64,000 nucleotides of DNA, from positions 1 through 64,000 of the forward strand of contig JAFSMP010000019.1 in NCBI GenBank assembly GCA_017447875.1, given 5' to 3'. The DNA is from Paludibacteraceae bacterium. GTDB lineage: Bacteria; Bacteroidota; Bacteroidia; Bacteroidales; Paludibacteraceae. A program made the translations under genes and the position numbers. The first letter of the stretch is position 1; each line of letters starts with the position of its first letter. The notes beneath the pieces are model-generated. The model was not told the origin of the DNA, did not search any database, and worked only from the letters and a program-made list of their open reading frames with translations. Positions 1 through 8,116 of the stretch are shown here, one piece after another.

Positions 1-358
1 GGCGTATGTAGTACTAACGGGCTCAGGTATCCTCGTCAAAAAGTTGTTGTTGATTATGAAACATATACTCTCTACGGCTATTGATGAGGATGGTTTGCAA
101 CAAGCCGCTATCACGTGCTTCCTGCATTAATGTCTCTGCAATTTTAAAAGAAAATTCTATCTTTCCCGCAAATTTATTTTAAAGAAACACTATCGATCCC
201 CGAATTTTGATATATGCAAATAAATCGCAAGAAAAAAAGCATGCATATCCGGAAACCGAAGGTAAACACTAAAAATACCATAAATTCCCATAAAAATGAT
301 GCAAAATTGGCATGAAATTTGTTTTTGTATCAAAAAAGTCATTTTTTGTCCGTAAAAA
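1..358. other. Left-edge region with no recognised gene
   Basis: I recognise no gene here. On the minus strand there is a 34-codon ORF (ATG at 127-125, stop at 25-23), too short and featureless to call. A minus-strand copy of the TTTGCATATATC element seen in many promoters of this window lies at 220-209, but no TAnnTTTG sits 23 bases beyond it, so I cannot call a promoter. The rest is AT-rich leader towards the promoter at 359. Confidence 0.4.
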
Positions 359-390
359 TTTGGACAAGTCAAATAAAAGTAGTAACTTTG
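359..390 (+). promoter_or_regulatory. Promoter of the M6/S26/PqqD operon
   Basis: TTTG at 359-362 and TAACTTTG at 383-390 match the Bacteroidota -33 and -7 elements; TTG to TA is 23 bases. It lacks the CATAT extension seen at most other promoters here. The expected transcript start leaves about 30 bases before the ATG at 429. Confidence 0.7.
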
Positions 391-428
391 CACGCTATTT
401 TTCGGGATAGCAACGAACAATAAGTAAA

Positions 429-839
429 ATGGGAAAAATGAGAAAAATCACAACACTCTGTCTGTCGCTGATGATAGCGACGGCAGTGATGGCGGAGATG
501 TACGGACTGAGTTATGAGGGGTTCCCGTACAACAAGACGCTATGTGGAGGACCGACCTATGCAGCAGGTTCGGCCGTAAAACTGACGACCGGAATTCCGG
601 TCAAGGAGGATGTGCCATTGGTAGGATGGAAGTACAAGGGGATTCTATATGCACCCGGTGCTATGTTCACGATGCCCGCCAATGATGTAGTGCTGGTGCC
701 GGTTTGGCAAGGAGAAGAAGGGCTGGAGACGGTGAACGGTGAGCGGTTAGCGGTGAGCGGGAAGATCCTGCGGGACGGACAGATCATCATTATCCGTGAC
801 GGAAAAGAGTATAATATTTTGGGAGGACGCATACAATGA
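429..839 (+). CDS. Small secreted InlB-repeat-like protein with C-terminal tail motif
   Basis: A 136-aa protein with a hydrophobic signal peptide (about residues 1-22, ending near VMA-E). Residues about 25-95 resemble one Listeria-Bacteroides (InlB B) repeat: a valine/threonine-rich strand region, then VGWKYKGILYAPG and FTMPANDVVLVPVW. The last residues, IRDGKEYNILGGRIQ, match the tail shared by three other large secreted proteins in this window. It opens a tight operon: its stop overlaps the ATG of the M6 peptidase (ATGA at 836-839). Function is unknown. The association suggests a secreted partner or leftover domain of the peptidase; that is inference. Confidence 0.8.
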   Translation: MGKMRKITTLCLSLMIATAVMAEMYGLSYEGFPYNKTLCGGPTYAAGSAVKLTTGIPVKEDVPLVGWKYKGILYAPGAMFTMPANDVVLVPVWQGEEGLETVNGERLAVSGKILRDGQIIIIRDGKEYNILGGRIQ

Positions 840-2563
840 AGAAGCTATTGACTATACTGGTGCTTTGCAGCGCAGTGATGGCTGCGAATGCCGTTCCGGC
901 TCGTCGCGGTTGGCAGACTCAGACGCAAGCCGACGGTTCGACGATCGAGGTACAAGTGATCGGCGATGAGTTCTATCATTATACGATCAACCGCGACGGA
1001 CAGCGTATCCGGATGAATGAAGAAGGGATGTACGAAGTAGTAGGAACGGCTCCGACGAAGGAAGAGTTCACGGCTCGTCGCGCGAAGGCGCAGGCGCGTA
1101 GGGCGCGTCAAGATATAGGTGTAACGCCGAACCTGGCTCCGCGAGGCGTGGTGATATTGGCGAACTTCTCGGATTCCCAGTTCAAGGCTGCGCATACGCG
1201 TGCGGTGTTTGACGAGATGTGTAACTCCAACGCATGCACGGTCAATAAATACAACGGCGTCAACTATCCTTCGGCGGCGGAGTATTTCAGTTCGCAATCC
1301 AACGGTGCGTACCGTCCGCAGTTCGATGTGTACGGACCGGTGACGCTGAGCCGTACAGTGAGTTATTACGGCAAGGACGGTTCGGAAGAAGGCGATGACC
1401 AGCATGCTACCGATGCGCTAGTGGAGGCTTGCATCCTGGCGAACCAGCAGTATTCGACGCTGGACTTCGCGAATTACGACTCGGACGGCGACGGATATGT
1501 GGATTTCGTCTATGTGATCTATGCCGGTAAGGGTCAGGCCGACGGCGGTGCGTCGAACACCATCTGGCCGCATAACTGGAGCGTCACAGACGCTATTCGG
1601 TACGGCTATTGCACCTATACGAATGCGCAGCGTAAGATAGACGGAAAGATCATCGATAACTACGCGATGTCGTCGGAGTTGTCGGGCTCGACGCTGGGCG
1701 GCATCGGCACGCTCTGCCATGAGTTCGGTCACGTGATGGGTCTGCCGGATTTCTATGATACGCAGTATGGTACGAACTATAATAGTATGCTTACGCCCAA
1801 CGAATGGGATGTGATGGACGGCGGAGCGTATAACGGTGGCGGTCACTGTCCGCCTAACTACAGCCCGTGGGAGAAATATTTCTTCGGATGGCATACGCCG
1901 GTGAACCTCGGTACGGTCGGTGCCCGTCTGAAACTGGCTGCTAACGGTACGGATGCGTACCAGGCGTATCAGGTGAATACGGCCGGTCAGCTGCAGTCGT
2001 CAACCCAGAACGGACTGAACTATTATTTCGAAAACCGTCAGCAGGAAGGCTGGGATGCGTATATACCGGGCAGCGGTCTGGTGATATGGAAGGTGAATTT
2101 CAAAGCCTCCGCATGGAGCAGTAATGAACCCAATAACACGGCGAATAATCCGCGTTACACGATCGTCTGCTCGTCCGGCACGAAGATCGGAGAGAGATAC
2201 GGAGCGAAGAATGTGTTCCCGTACAATGATGTCAATTCGTGGAGTGGCGTAAGCGGCAAACCGCTGACGAACATCACGCGGGACGGAGAGTTCATTCGGC
2301 TCATCTATATCTCCGAACCGAACTACTACACCGTCAAATGGGTAGTGAACGGCGAGGTGCTGGAGACCGCACGCTATGCGACCGACGGATCGGAAGACCT
2401 GCGTCTGCCGAGTATCGCGGTGCCGACATGTGAGGGTACCGAACTGGTCGGATGGACGCAGAACGTCAACTGGTTTGATCCGTTCGAGATACCGGAAGAC
2501 CTCTTCTCGACACCTGCCGGAAAGGTGACGGACGATGTGATTTACTACGCTGTATTTCAATAA
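836..2563 (+). CDS. Secreted M6-family metallopeptidase (immune inhibitor A-like)
   Basis: A 575-aa secreted protease. A signal peptide (MKKLLTILVLCSAVMAANA) precedes a propeptide-like region to about residue 100. The M6 catalytic domain carries the zinc motif HEFGH at 295-299, followed by VMGLPDFYD, and an upstream DSDGDGYVDFVY segment that looks like a calcium loop. The last ~80 residues (YTVKWVVNGEVL through ELVGWTQ) resemble an InlB-type repeat. Unlike the paralogue at 47469-50060 it ends in VFQ without the C-terminal tail; the tail sits instead on the upstream protein (429-839). M6 enzymes are extracellular proteases; the substrate here is unknown. The start overlaps the previous stop, so translation is probably coupled. 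Confidence 0.93.
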   Translation: MKKLLTILVLCSAVMAANAVPARRGWQTQTQADGSTIEVQVIGDEFYHYTINRDGQRIRMNEEGMYEVVGTAPTKEEFTARRAKAQARRARQDIGVTPNLAPRGVVILANFSDSQFKAAHTRAVFDEMCNSNACTVNKYNGVNYPSAAEYFSSQSNGAYRPQFDVYGPVTLSRTVSYYGKDGSEEGDDQHATDALVEACILANQQYSTLDFANYDSDGDGYVDFVYVIYAGKGQADGGASNTIWPHNWSVTDAIRYGYCTYTNAQRKIDGKIIDNYAMSSELSGSTLGGIGTLCHEFGHVMGLPDFYDTQYGTNYNSMLTPNEWDVMDGGAYNGGGHCPPNYSPWEKYFFGWHTPVNLGTVGARLKLAANGTDAYQAYQVNTAGQLQSSTQNGLNYYFENRQQEGWDAYIPGSGLVIWKVNFKASAWSSNEPNNTANNPRYTIVCSSGTKIGERYGAKNVFPYNDVNSWSGVSGKPLTNITRDGEFIRLIYISEPNYYTVKWVVNGEVLETARYATDGSEDLRLPSIAVPTCEGTELVGWTQNVNWFDPFEIPEDLFSTPAGKVTDDVIYYAVFQ

Positions 2564-3094
2564 ATGAGAGCTCAAGCACGGATATGGGTATTGGTTCTGC
2601 TGGCGCTTAGTCCTGCGATAAGCCGGGCGGAGAGAGAGACCGTTGTGCATTCGTTTCATTCCATGTCGCAGCCGACAGAAATTGAGTTTACGAATAGCAA
2701 TAAGACGGCTACAACAGAACTGACGACCTATACCTGTACCGGAGGAGCGGAGTTTGGTGTTGTGAGTGGTACAATCTATGCGGTACTGCCTAAAAGCGGA
2801 GGAACGGTAACGACCACGCAGATAAAAGAGTTGTCGGAATTCCGTATTGATCATCCATATGATAACAAGACATTTTCCAAGTTAAAGGTCTATCTGGCGA
2901 AAAATGGCGGAGCTTTTGGATCGGCCGTGTCCGGAGATAGTATCAACTATCAACAAGGCTACATCGTGGTCACTATCCCAAGAGGGAACTATGCCGTCAA
3001 ACTGACGAATACAGATGGTACTAATCCGGTGCGAGTAAGTGGGATAACCTATTATATGGATCATTGTAACTGCTTTGAGTACATCCCGGAATGA
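2564..3094 (+). CDS. Secreted protein of unknown function
   Basis: A 176-aa protein whose ATG directly follows the TAA of the M6 peptidase (0-base gap). A signal peptide (residues 1-22, ending ISRA) is followed by a beta-rich region with no family I recognise. The layout (TTTYTCTGGAEFG, then LPKSGGTVTT, then SGITYY) loosely resembles the C-terminal jelly-roll-like segment of the second M6 protein at 47469-50060, which ends in IYVNSIAIT. It may therefore be a free-standing adhesion or carbohydrate-binding-like domain of the same system. Two cysteines near the C-terminus (MDHCNCFEY) are notable. Confidence 0.75.
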   Translation: MRAQARIWVLVLLALSPAISRAERETVVHSFHSMSQPTEIEFTNSNKTATTELTTYTCTGGAEFGVVSGTIYAVLPKSGGTVTTTQIKELSEFRIDHPYDNKTFSKLKVYLAKNGGAFGSAVSGDSINYQQGYIVVTIPRGNYAVKLTNTDGTNPVRVSGITYYMDHCNCFEYIPE

Positions 3095-3573
3095 AGGTGG
3101 CGAATGACATATTGATTCAGGAGTTAGGGCGCTTGTTGGCTACAGGCAAAGAGGTGCGTTTTACCCCTTCCGGTGTCAGTATGCGACCGTATATCGAGGG
3201 AGATAAAGACAGTGTGATTCTGGCACCGCTGAAGCGGGCACCGAGGGTAGGGGATATCGTATTGGCTGAGGCGGAGACGCTGTGCGGCAACAAGACCTAT
3301 GTGCTGCATCGTCTTATCCGTATCTCAAACGATCTCAAACAATCCCAAACGACCTCAAACGATGTCGTCTACATCCTTCAAGGAGACGGAAACCTGGCAG
3401 GCGAAGAGCGGTGTAATGCCGCAGACATCATCGGCCGGGTCAAACGTATCGAAAGCCCCAAAGGGCACAGCAAACCTCTCACGCGCGGCTATGTCTGGCA
3501 TTTCCTCTTCCCCGTCCGCAAATGGCTGCTGAAAATATACAGGCACACCATCCTCAAATGGTGCTACAAATAA
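3091..3573 (+). CDS. S24/S26-family signal-peptidase-like protein
   Basis: A 160-aa peptidase-like protein. SGVSMRPYI gives a candidate nucleophile Ser30, GDIV lies at 54-57, and VLHRLI carries His73, the arrangement of the Ser-His branch of S26 (SipW/SEC11-like) rather than the Ser-Lys LepB type. A GDGN segment follows. No transmembrane helix is obvious, but the C-terminus (about 135-160) is basic and aromatic and could lie on a membrane. A stretch encoded at 3323-3362 is four copies of a ~10-bp unit (TCTCAAACGA) kept in frame between two conserved strands. The gene overlaps its upstream neighbour by 4 bases and precedes the PqqD-like gene, a pairing known from other Bacteroidota. Its substrate is unknown. 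Confidence 0.8.
   Translation: MKVANDILIQELGRLLATGKEVRFTPSGVSMRPYIEGDKDSVILAPLKRAPRVGDIVLAEAETLCGNKTYVLHRLIRISNDLKQSQTTSNDVVYILQGDGNLAGEERCNAADIIGRVKRIESPKGHSKPLTRGYVWHFLFPVRKWLLKIYRHTILKWCYK
3323..3362. repeat. In-frame word repeat, 4 x ~10 bp, in the S26 gene
   Basis: Units TCTCAAACGA, TCTCAAACAA, TCCCAAACGA and CCTCAAACGA follow one another without gaps. They encode a polar loop (SNDLKQSQTTSND) between the HRLI strand and the VVYILQGDGN strand. This belongs to the dispersed repeat class described in the findings. Confidence 0.8.
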
Positions 3574-3613
3574 ATGCGAAAATAAGAAAATGAAAAAATA
3601 AATAAATGATTTT

Positions 3614-3880
3614 ATGCATACGATTGAAGGATTTAAGTTGCGCAAGTTAGGCAACGAGTATATTTTGGTAGGTGAGTCGATGAAACTCATCAATTTCAAT
3701 AAGATGATCACCCTCAATGAGACCGCTGCGTTCCTTTGGGAGCAGGCGGACAAAGGGGAGTTCGATGAAACGACGCTGAGCAAAGCCCTGTGCGCCGAGT
3801 ACGATGTGGCTCCGGAGCAGGCCTTGACCGACGTGACGGCTACCATCAAGTCCTGGCTTGAGGCAGGGGTGATAGAGTAG
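3614..3880 (+). CDS. PqqD-family protein (RRE-like peptide chaperone)
   Basis: An 88-aa protein of the PqqD family: FKLRKLGNEYILV, then INFNKMITLNETAAFLWE, then a helical region ending IKSWLEAGVIE. In PqqA maturation PqqD binds the precursor peptide and presents it to a radical SAM enzyme; related RiPP-recognition elements do the same in lasso and other peptide pathways. No radical SAM, cyclase or obvious precursor gene is adjacent. The ATG at 3614 lies 40 bases after the S26 stop, and the operon ends at the hairpin at 3914-3942. A role in recognising a peptide handled by the neighbouring peptidase is inference. Confidence 0.85.
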   Translation: MHTIEGFKLRKLGNEYILVGESMKLINFNKMITLNETAAFLWEQADKGEFDETTLSKALCAEYDVAPEQALTDVTATIKSWLEAGVIE

Positions 3881-3885
3881 CCGAA

Positions 3886-3930
3886 TTTTAAGAATCGGTT
3901 ATATCTAATTATTAATCGTGCGCGTGTGCG
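3886..3930 (+). repeat. Upstream element, copy 1
   Basis: A 45-bp sequence starting TTTTAAGAATCGG that recurs ungapped at 7744-7788 with about 36 of 45 matches. In both places it ends about 10 bases before the -33 TTG of a giant surface-protein gene. Part of this copy overlaps the terminator hairpin. Confidence 0.6.
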
Positions 3931-3942
3931 TACGATTTTTTT
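3914..3942 (+). terminator. Terminator of the PqqD operon
   Basis: AATCGT (3914-3919) pairs with ACGATT (3932-3937) around a GC-rich inner part, followed by a run of T. It lies 34 bases after the PqqD stop and just before the next promoter. Confidence 0.75.
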
Positions 3943-3971
3943 GTATATATCAAAAAAAAGCAGTAATTTTG
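3941..3971 (+). promoter_or_regulatory. Promoter of the 1222-aa surface protein
   Basis: TTGTATATATCA at 3941 and TAATTTTG at 3964-3971, 23 bases from TTG to TA. It gives a leader of about 30 bases before ATG 4011. Confidence 0.8.
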
Positions 3972-4010
3972 CGCGTTTTTTGGTACAAAATTTAAGATTT
4001 ATATAAAAAA

Positions 4011-7000
4011 ATGAAAAAATTATTTACTTTCTTTTTTGCGTTTGTATGGGCACTATGCGCTTTCGCACAACTGCCGTACAATACGACAATGACGCAGAGT
4101 TATTACAATGACTCAAAGACGGTTATTACCAAGGAGGGTACTGTCAACTGGAATGATGGAGGTATCCGCTTAGGAACAACTAGTAACTGGACTCCGGGTA
4201 ACTGGAGTGATAAATACGTAGTTATCGCTTTGAACCAAACCAGTATTCCTTATCAATTAACATTTAAGTACAAGTGCAACAGTGGTATCGCGACAACTCC
4301 AAACTGGTCTGTTTCTGAGAGTTCGGATAATAGTAATTGGTCCACCATTTGGTCGGCGGTAACTCCTACTTCTTCCTCTGTATCTGTTTCAACAGATACG
4401 TATACCGCTACGCCGATAGAGTTTTCTAAGTCCACTAAGTACATCAAATTGTGTTATACAGGTAATTACTCCGGAACATTTATAGACATCAAAGTATCCG
4501 ATCAGGCATATGTGAATAATCCTAAAGTAGGAGATAATGAGATCTCTTCGCTGGATTTTGGAACAGGTACCATCAGTTCCGGTAAGGCGGAATTGGCATT
4601 TGATGTGGAGTGGTGTAACGTGCCTGCGTTCTCTGTTACAAGCGACAATGCAGCGTTCTTTGCTGTTTCGCCCGCTTCTTTCGGCGGCAAAGCCAAATAT
4701 GGCACACAGACAGTAACCGTGACCTATGATCGCGATAAAGAGGTAGGAGAACACAATGCTACTATTACCATGACCAACGGTTCGATCACCAAGACCGTGA
4801 CGGTTTCCGGCGCTACCACCAAGCGTGCGCAAGCGATTCATTGGGCAGCAGACTTAACGGCTACGAGTTTTACTTTGAATGCAGAGGACGCATTGTCCGG
4901 CGCACAAGTAGCTACAGCGGACAATGAAGAGGCAGAGATCACGTTTGCCTCGGACAATACAGAGGTGATCGCTGTGTCCGAAGATGGCAAGACCCTTTAT
5001 GCGGTTGATAATGGTACTGCGAATGTAACCGTAACAGCTACCGGCAATGATATTTATACGGAGGCGACAGATACAAAACTGTTCACCGTTACTTCCAACA
5101 AGAAGCAGGTCATTACTTGGGAGCAGAACTTCATGAGTCTTAAGACCAATGCTAATCCCAACACGATCGAACTGACCGCTACTGCTACCAGCGGAGGCAC
5201 TGTAACCTACGCATTGGAGGAAGGTTCGGATAACTGCGTAAAGCTGAGCGGCGAGAACAATGCTACCATGACCATCACCGGCACTCCCGGTGTAGCATAT
5301 ATCATCGCTACGCAAGAGGGCGGTGAGATCAACGAGGAAATTTGGATTGCAGCTTCGGCACGCAAACAAATCAAAGTGCGTAACCCGAACTCGGATTGCG
5401 ATGAGTACGCTTTAGCAGACCAGAGTTTCAACTTCTCTCAAGGACACAAGAGTTCAGCGGCTATTCAGGAGTATAATCTGGTCGGTAAACCGACTCAACT
5501 GACTTTTACTGCTAAGGCCGGTGGGAAACAATACATATGGTCAGAGCGAGAGGCTATCTATGTAGATCAATATGCTAATTTCGGCTCCGGTTTGGAATGG
5601 CGTCAACTCACTTCGATGGTAATGGATGAGAGTAGCAAGAATTATGGTCCGTACACATTGAATGAAACAGCTACCAAGATTCGTTTCCGCACGAATGATT
5701 ATTCGGAGCATAATGTATCGAATATATCGGTTCCGCGAAAGAAAGAGTTGGTAGTGAGCGAGACCTCTATCGTGGAGAACGTAGAGCGTAATGTGAAGTG
5801 GTCGAAGGTGATCTCTGTGTCGCGTTCGAATATTGACGTAGTGGATATAGCGGTAGAGAGCAGCGATCCGAATTGTAAGTTCGAGGTGTCCAAGTCGTCT
5901 ATCGGTACCGATTGTGCCGATCGTACCACCGAGACCTTTGAAGTGTCCATCACTCCACGTGAGAAAGACAGCGTCTATACCGGTACTATTACTCTTACGG
6001 ACGGTAAGGCTACTCCTACAACCCATACTATTACTCTCCAATTGACAGCGGTAGGTTTTAACCAATCGATCAATAATTTCGATCTGCCGGAGAACGCGTA
6101 CACGATGGATACTGTCCTGCTGGCAGCTACAGCTACCAGCGAACTGCCTGTTGTTTACCTCAGTTCGGATAGCACGGTAGCTTATGTGGAGAATAACCAA
6201 TTGGTGATCCTGAAGGCCGGTACAGTGGACATCACCGCTTATCAGGAAGGTGATGACCGCTATAACGCCACTTCGATGACCAAGACCATCGTCCTCCATC
6301 TGACGCCGACAGAGGTACTTGAAGCGCCGGTAGCGACAGAGATACTCGAAGGTACAGCGCTGAGTGAATCGCAGTTACGAGGCGGTAAGGCAACCGTAGA
6401 GGGCTCTTTCGCTTGGGAGAATCTGGAAACGATTCCGACGGATGGAAACAGTTACCCGGTTATCTTCACCCCGTCGAACGACTCTGTCTATGCTTCTACG
6501 AAAGTCAATGTGCCGGTAGTCGTTTCTCAGTGGCCGGCTACTTACGGCGAGGCAGAAGTGTTCTTCTGTTCGGGCGACTCGGTTGAGTACGATAGTGTTT
6601 GGTACTACGCGCCCATCGTCAAAGAGGTAGTCTTCTCTGAGAAGAATATCTACGGTTCTGACTCCATCGTCACGTTGACCGTAACAGAATTACTGCCGAC
6701 CGCTTCAAGTGAGGAGAAGACCATCGTTTATGGCACGGATACGGCTTGGAACGGCATCGCGCTCAATGACTCCACCGTAGGTGAGCATATCGTGACGTAC
6801 GTGACCACCAATGTGGCAGGCTGCGATTCGACCGTGACGCTGACGCTGACTGTAGAGAAGCAGAAGACGGAAGAGGTTTCTGTACCGCTGAGTTTCTGTC
6901 AAGGCGGATTTGTGGAATACCGTGATACAACTTATTATGAAGCTGGAGTAGATACCATCCTGGCGCTCGGTGAGATCAAAGACACGCTCTATTGTGTGAG

Positions 7001-7679
7001 CGTAGAAGTATTGCTGCCTTCTGACTCGACGGAGTACAAGACCATCGTTTATGGCACGGATACGGCTTGGAACGGTATCGCACTTAATGACTCGACGGTA
7101 GGCGAACATATCGTGACCTACGTAACCACTAATGCCGCAGGTTGCGACTCGACCGTAACGCTGACGCTGACGGTGGAGAAACAGCAGACGGTAGAGAGCT
7201 ATTACCCGATCAGTGTATGTAACGGCGATTCAGCAGAATACCGCGGCAAATGGTACTATGAGGCAGGTGCGGACACGGTGCTCGTGGAAGGCGCTATCAG
7301 CGACACGCTGGTTTACGTCACGATCGCTATGCTGCAGGCAGATACGATGATTCTCGACAACGATACGCTGTATGTGGGCGACACGCTGTTCATCGAAGCG
7401 AACGTATGGTATTTTGACGGAGTCTTGCTGACCGATACTGCATACGATATGGCAGAGGAGAGTGCGTTTGACCTGATCCGGATTATGAAGAATGAATACG
7501 GCTGCGACAGTACCATCGTACGTCATATCGTTGTAGTGGCTAAGCCGGAGCCGGATACACCGACCGCTATTGAAGGCGTCAAAGCGGCTGAAAAGGCGGT
7601 TAAGGAGTTCCGTAATGGCATCATCTACATCCGTCGTGGTGAACATATCTACACCACTTCCGGATTACTGGTGAAGTAA
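4011..7679 (+). CDS. Large secreted Ig-repeat surface protein with C-terminal tail
   Basis: A 1222-aa secreted protein. The signal peptide is about residues 1-19 (MKKLFTFFFAFVWALCAFA). Residues ~20-170 form an N-terminal jelly-roll-like region. This is followed by beta-sandwich domains of the choice-of-anchor D type (around SSLDFGTGTISSG) and BIG2-like domains (ITFASDNTEVIAV, VTATGNDIYTEAT). Residues ~870-1180 hold cysteine-containing repeats (GCDSTVTLTLTVEKQ), two of which are nearly identical because of a 147-bp duplication. It ends IRRGEHIYTTSGLLVK, the tail shared with other secreted proteins here. It is probably displayed on the outer surface; ligand unknown. It is transcribed alone, with its own promoter and terminator. 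Confidence 0.88.
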   Translation: MKKLFTFFFAFVWALCAFAQLPYNTTMTQSYYNDSKTVITKEGTVNWNDGGIRLGTTSNWTPGNWSDKYVVIALNQTSIPYQLTFKYKCNSGIATTPNWSVSESSDNSNWSTIWSAVTPTSSSVSVSTDTYTATPIEFSKSTKYIKLCYTGNYSGTFIDIKVSDQAYVNNPKVGDNEISSLDFGTGTISSGKAELAFDVEWCNVPAFSVTSDNAAFFAVSPASFGGKAKYGTQTVTVTYDRDKEVGEHNATITMTNGSITKTVTVSGATTKRAQAIHWAADLTATSFTLNAEDALSGAQVATADNEEAEITFASDNTEVIAVSEDGKTLYAVDNGTANVTVTATGNDIYTEATDTKLFTVTSNKKQVITWEQNFMSLKTNANPNTIELTATATSGGTVTYALEEGSDNCVKLSGENNATMTITGTPGVAYIIATQEGGEINEEIWIAASARKQIKVRNPNSDCDEYALADQSFNFSQGHKSSAAIQEYNLVGKPTQLTFTAKAGGKQYIWSEREAIYVDQYANFGSGLEWRQLTSMVMDESSKNYGPYTLNETATKIRFRTNDYSEHNVSNISVPRKKELVVSETSIVENVERNVKWSKVISVSRSNIDVVDIAVESSDPNCKFEVSKSSIGTDCADRTTETFEVSITPREKDSVYTGTITLTDGKATPTTHTITLQLTAVGFNQSINNFDLPENAYTMDTVLLAATATSELPVVYLSSDSTVAYVENNQLVILKAGTVDITAYQEGDDRYNATSMTKTIVLHLTPTEVLEAPVATEILEGTALSESQLRGGKATVEGSFAWENLETIPTDGNSYPVIFTPSNDSVYASTKVNVPVVVSQWPATYGEAEVFFCSGDSVEYDSVWYYAPIVKEVVFSEKNIYGSDSIVTLTVTELLPTASSEEKTIVYGTDTAWNGIALNDSTVGEHIVTYVTTNVAGCDSTVTLTLTVEKQKTEEVSVPLSFCQGGFVEYRDTTYYEAGVDTILALGEIKDTLYCVSVEVLLPSDSTEYKTIVYGTDTAWNGIALNDSTVGEHIVTYVTTNAAGCDSTVTLTLTVEKQQTVESYYPISVCNGDSAEYRGKWYYEAGADTVLVEGAISDTLVYVTIAMLQADTMILDNDTLYVGDTLFIEANVWYFDGVLLTDTAYDMAEESAFDLIRIMKNEYGCDSTIVRHIVVVAKPEPDTPTAIEGVKAAEKAVKEFRNGIIYIRRGEHIYTTSGLLVK
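6717..7184 (+). repeat. 147-bp internal repeat, two copies
   Basis: 6717-6863 and 7038-7184 are nearly identical at the DNA level and encode 49 residues beginning KTIVYGTDTAWNGIALNDS and ending in VEKQ. Differences are mostly at third codon positions, so the duplication is recent or kept similar by selection or conversion. Confidence 0.9.
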
Positions 7680-7700
7680 TTCATGACGAATTTTAAGGAT

Positions 7701-7735
7701 AAGGAGAAGAACTGTGGTTTTTCTCCTTATTTTTT
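7701..7735 (+). terminator. Terminator after the 1222-aa protein
   Basis: AAGGAGAA (7701-7708) pairs with TTCTCCTT (7721-7728), followed by ATTTTTT. It lies 21 bases after the stop codon. Confidence 0.85.
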
Positions 7736-7743
7736 GTGCTTAT

Positions 7744-7788
7744 TTTTAAGAATCGGCTACACCTTATTATTATTCGTGCGTCCGCGCG
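7744..7788 (+). repeat. Upstream element, copy 2
   Basis: TTTTAAGAATCGGCTACACC and the following 25 bases match 3886-3930 without gaps. Here the terminator lies before it and is separate, so the conservation is not explained by termination. Confidence 0.6.
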
Positions 7789-7797
7789 CGTAAATAT

Positions 7798-7828
7798 TTG
7801 CGTATGTCACTAGAAAATATTAATTTTG
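7798..7828 (+). promoter_or_regulatory. Promoter of the 2521-aa surface protein
   Basis: TTGCGTATGTCA at 7798 and TAATTTTG at 7821-7828, 23 bases apart. The leader to ATG 8117 is unusually long for this window. Confidence 0.8.
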
Positions 7829-8116
7829 CACCCGATTTTGGTAACTACGGCTAAGAAAATGCACATCAAATCTTAAAAATCGTACATTTTGTAAAATGTA
7901 GTTAGCAAATTAGAGACCTGCCGAGTAGGCGCACGGTGGTAAAGAAGGGGTAATGCAGTGGTTATCGAGTATCCCACCCCACCTTATAATATACATAGTA
8001 TATTATCCCGTGAAGTTTAAAAATAGACAAAAATATATAACAAACAATATGAAAATTTCGCTGGCGAAATAATCGTTCGAGCGAAGTGAGATAAGAAATT
8101 TAAGGTTAAAAAAGAT

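Larger units (their letters stand above)
7680..8116 (+). other. Intergenic region and long leader of the 2521-aa protein gene
   Basis: In order it holds the terminator of the upstream gene (7701-7735), the second copy of the shared upstream element (7744-7788), a promoter (7798-7828), and then about 280 bases of leader. The leader contains TACATTTTGTAAAATGTA near 7884-7901, a G-rich stretch (GGTGG, then AAGGGG) that can pair with CCCACCCCACC near 7973-7983, and an AT palindrome at 7986-8006. No known riboswitch was recognised. Confidence 0.55.

Noticed and set aside
190..420. 76-codon minus-strand frame at the left edge
   Set aside because: It covers the promoter of the first operon and is made of AT-rich low-complexity codons.
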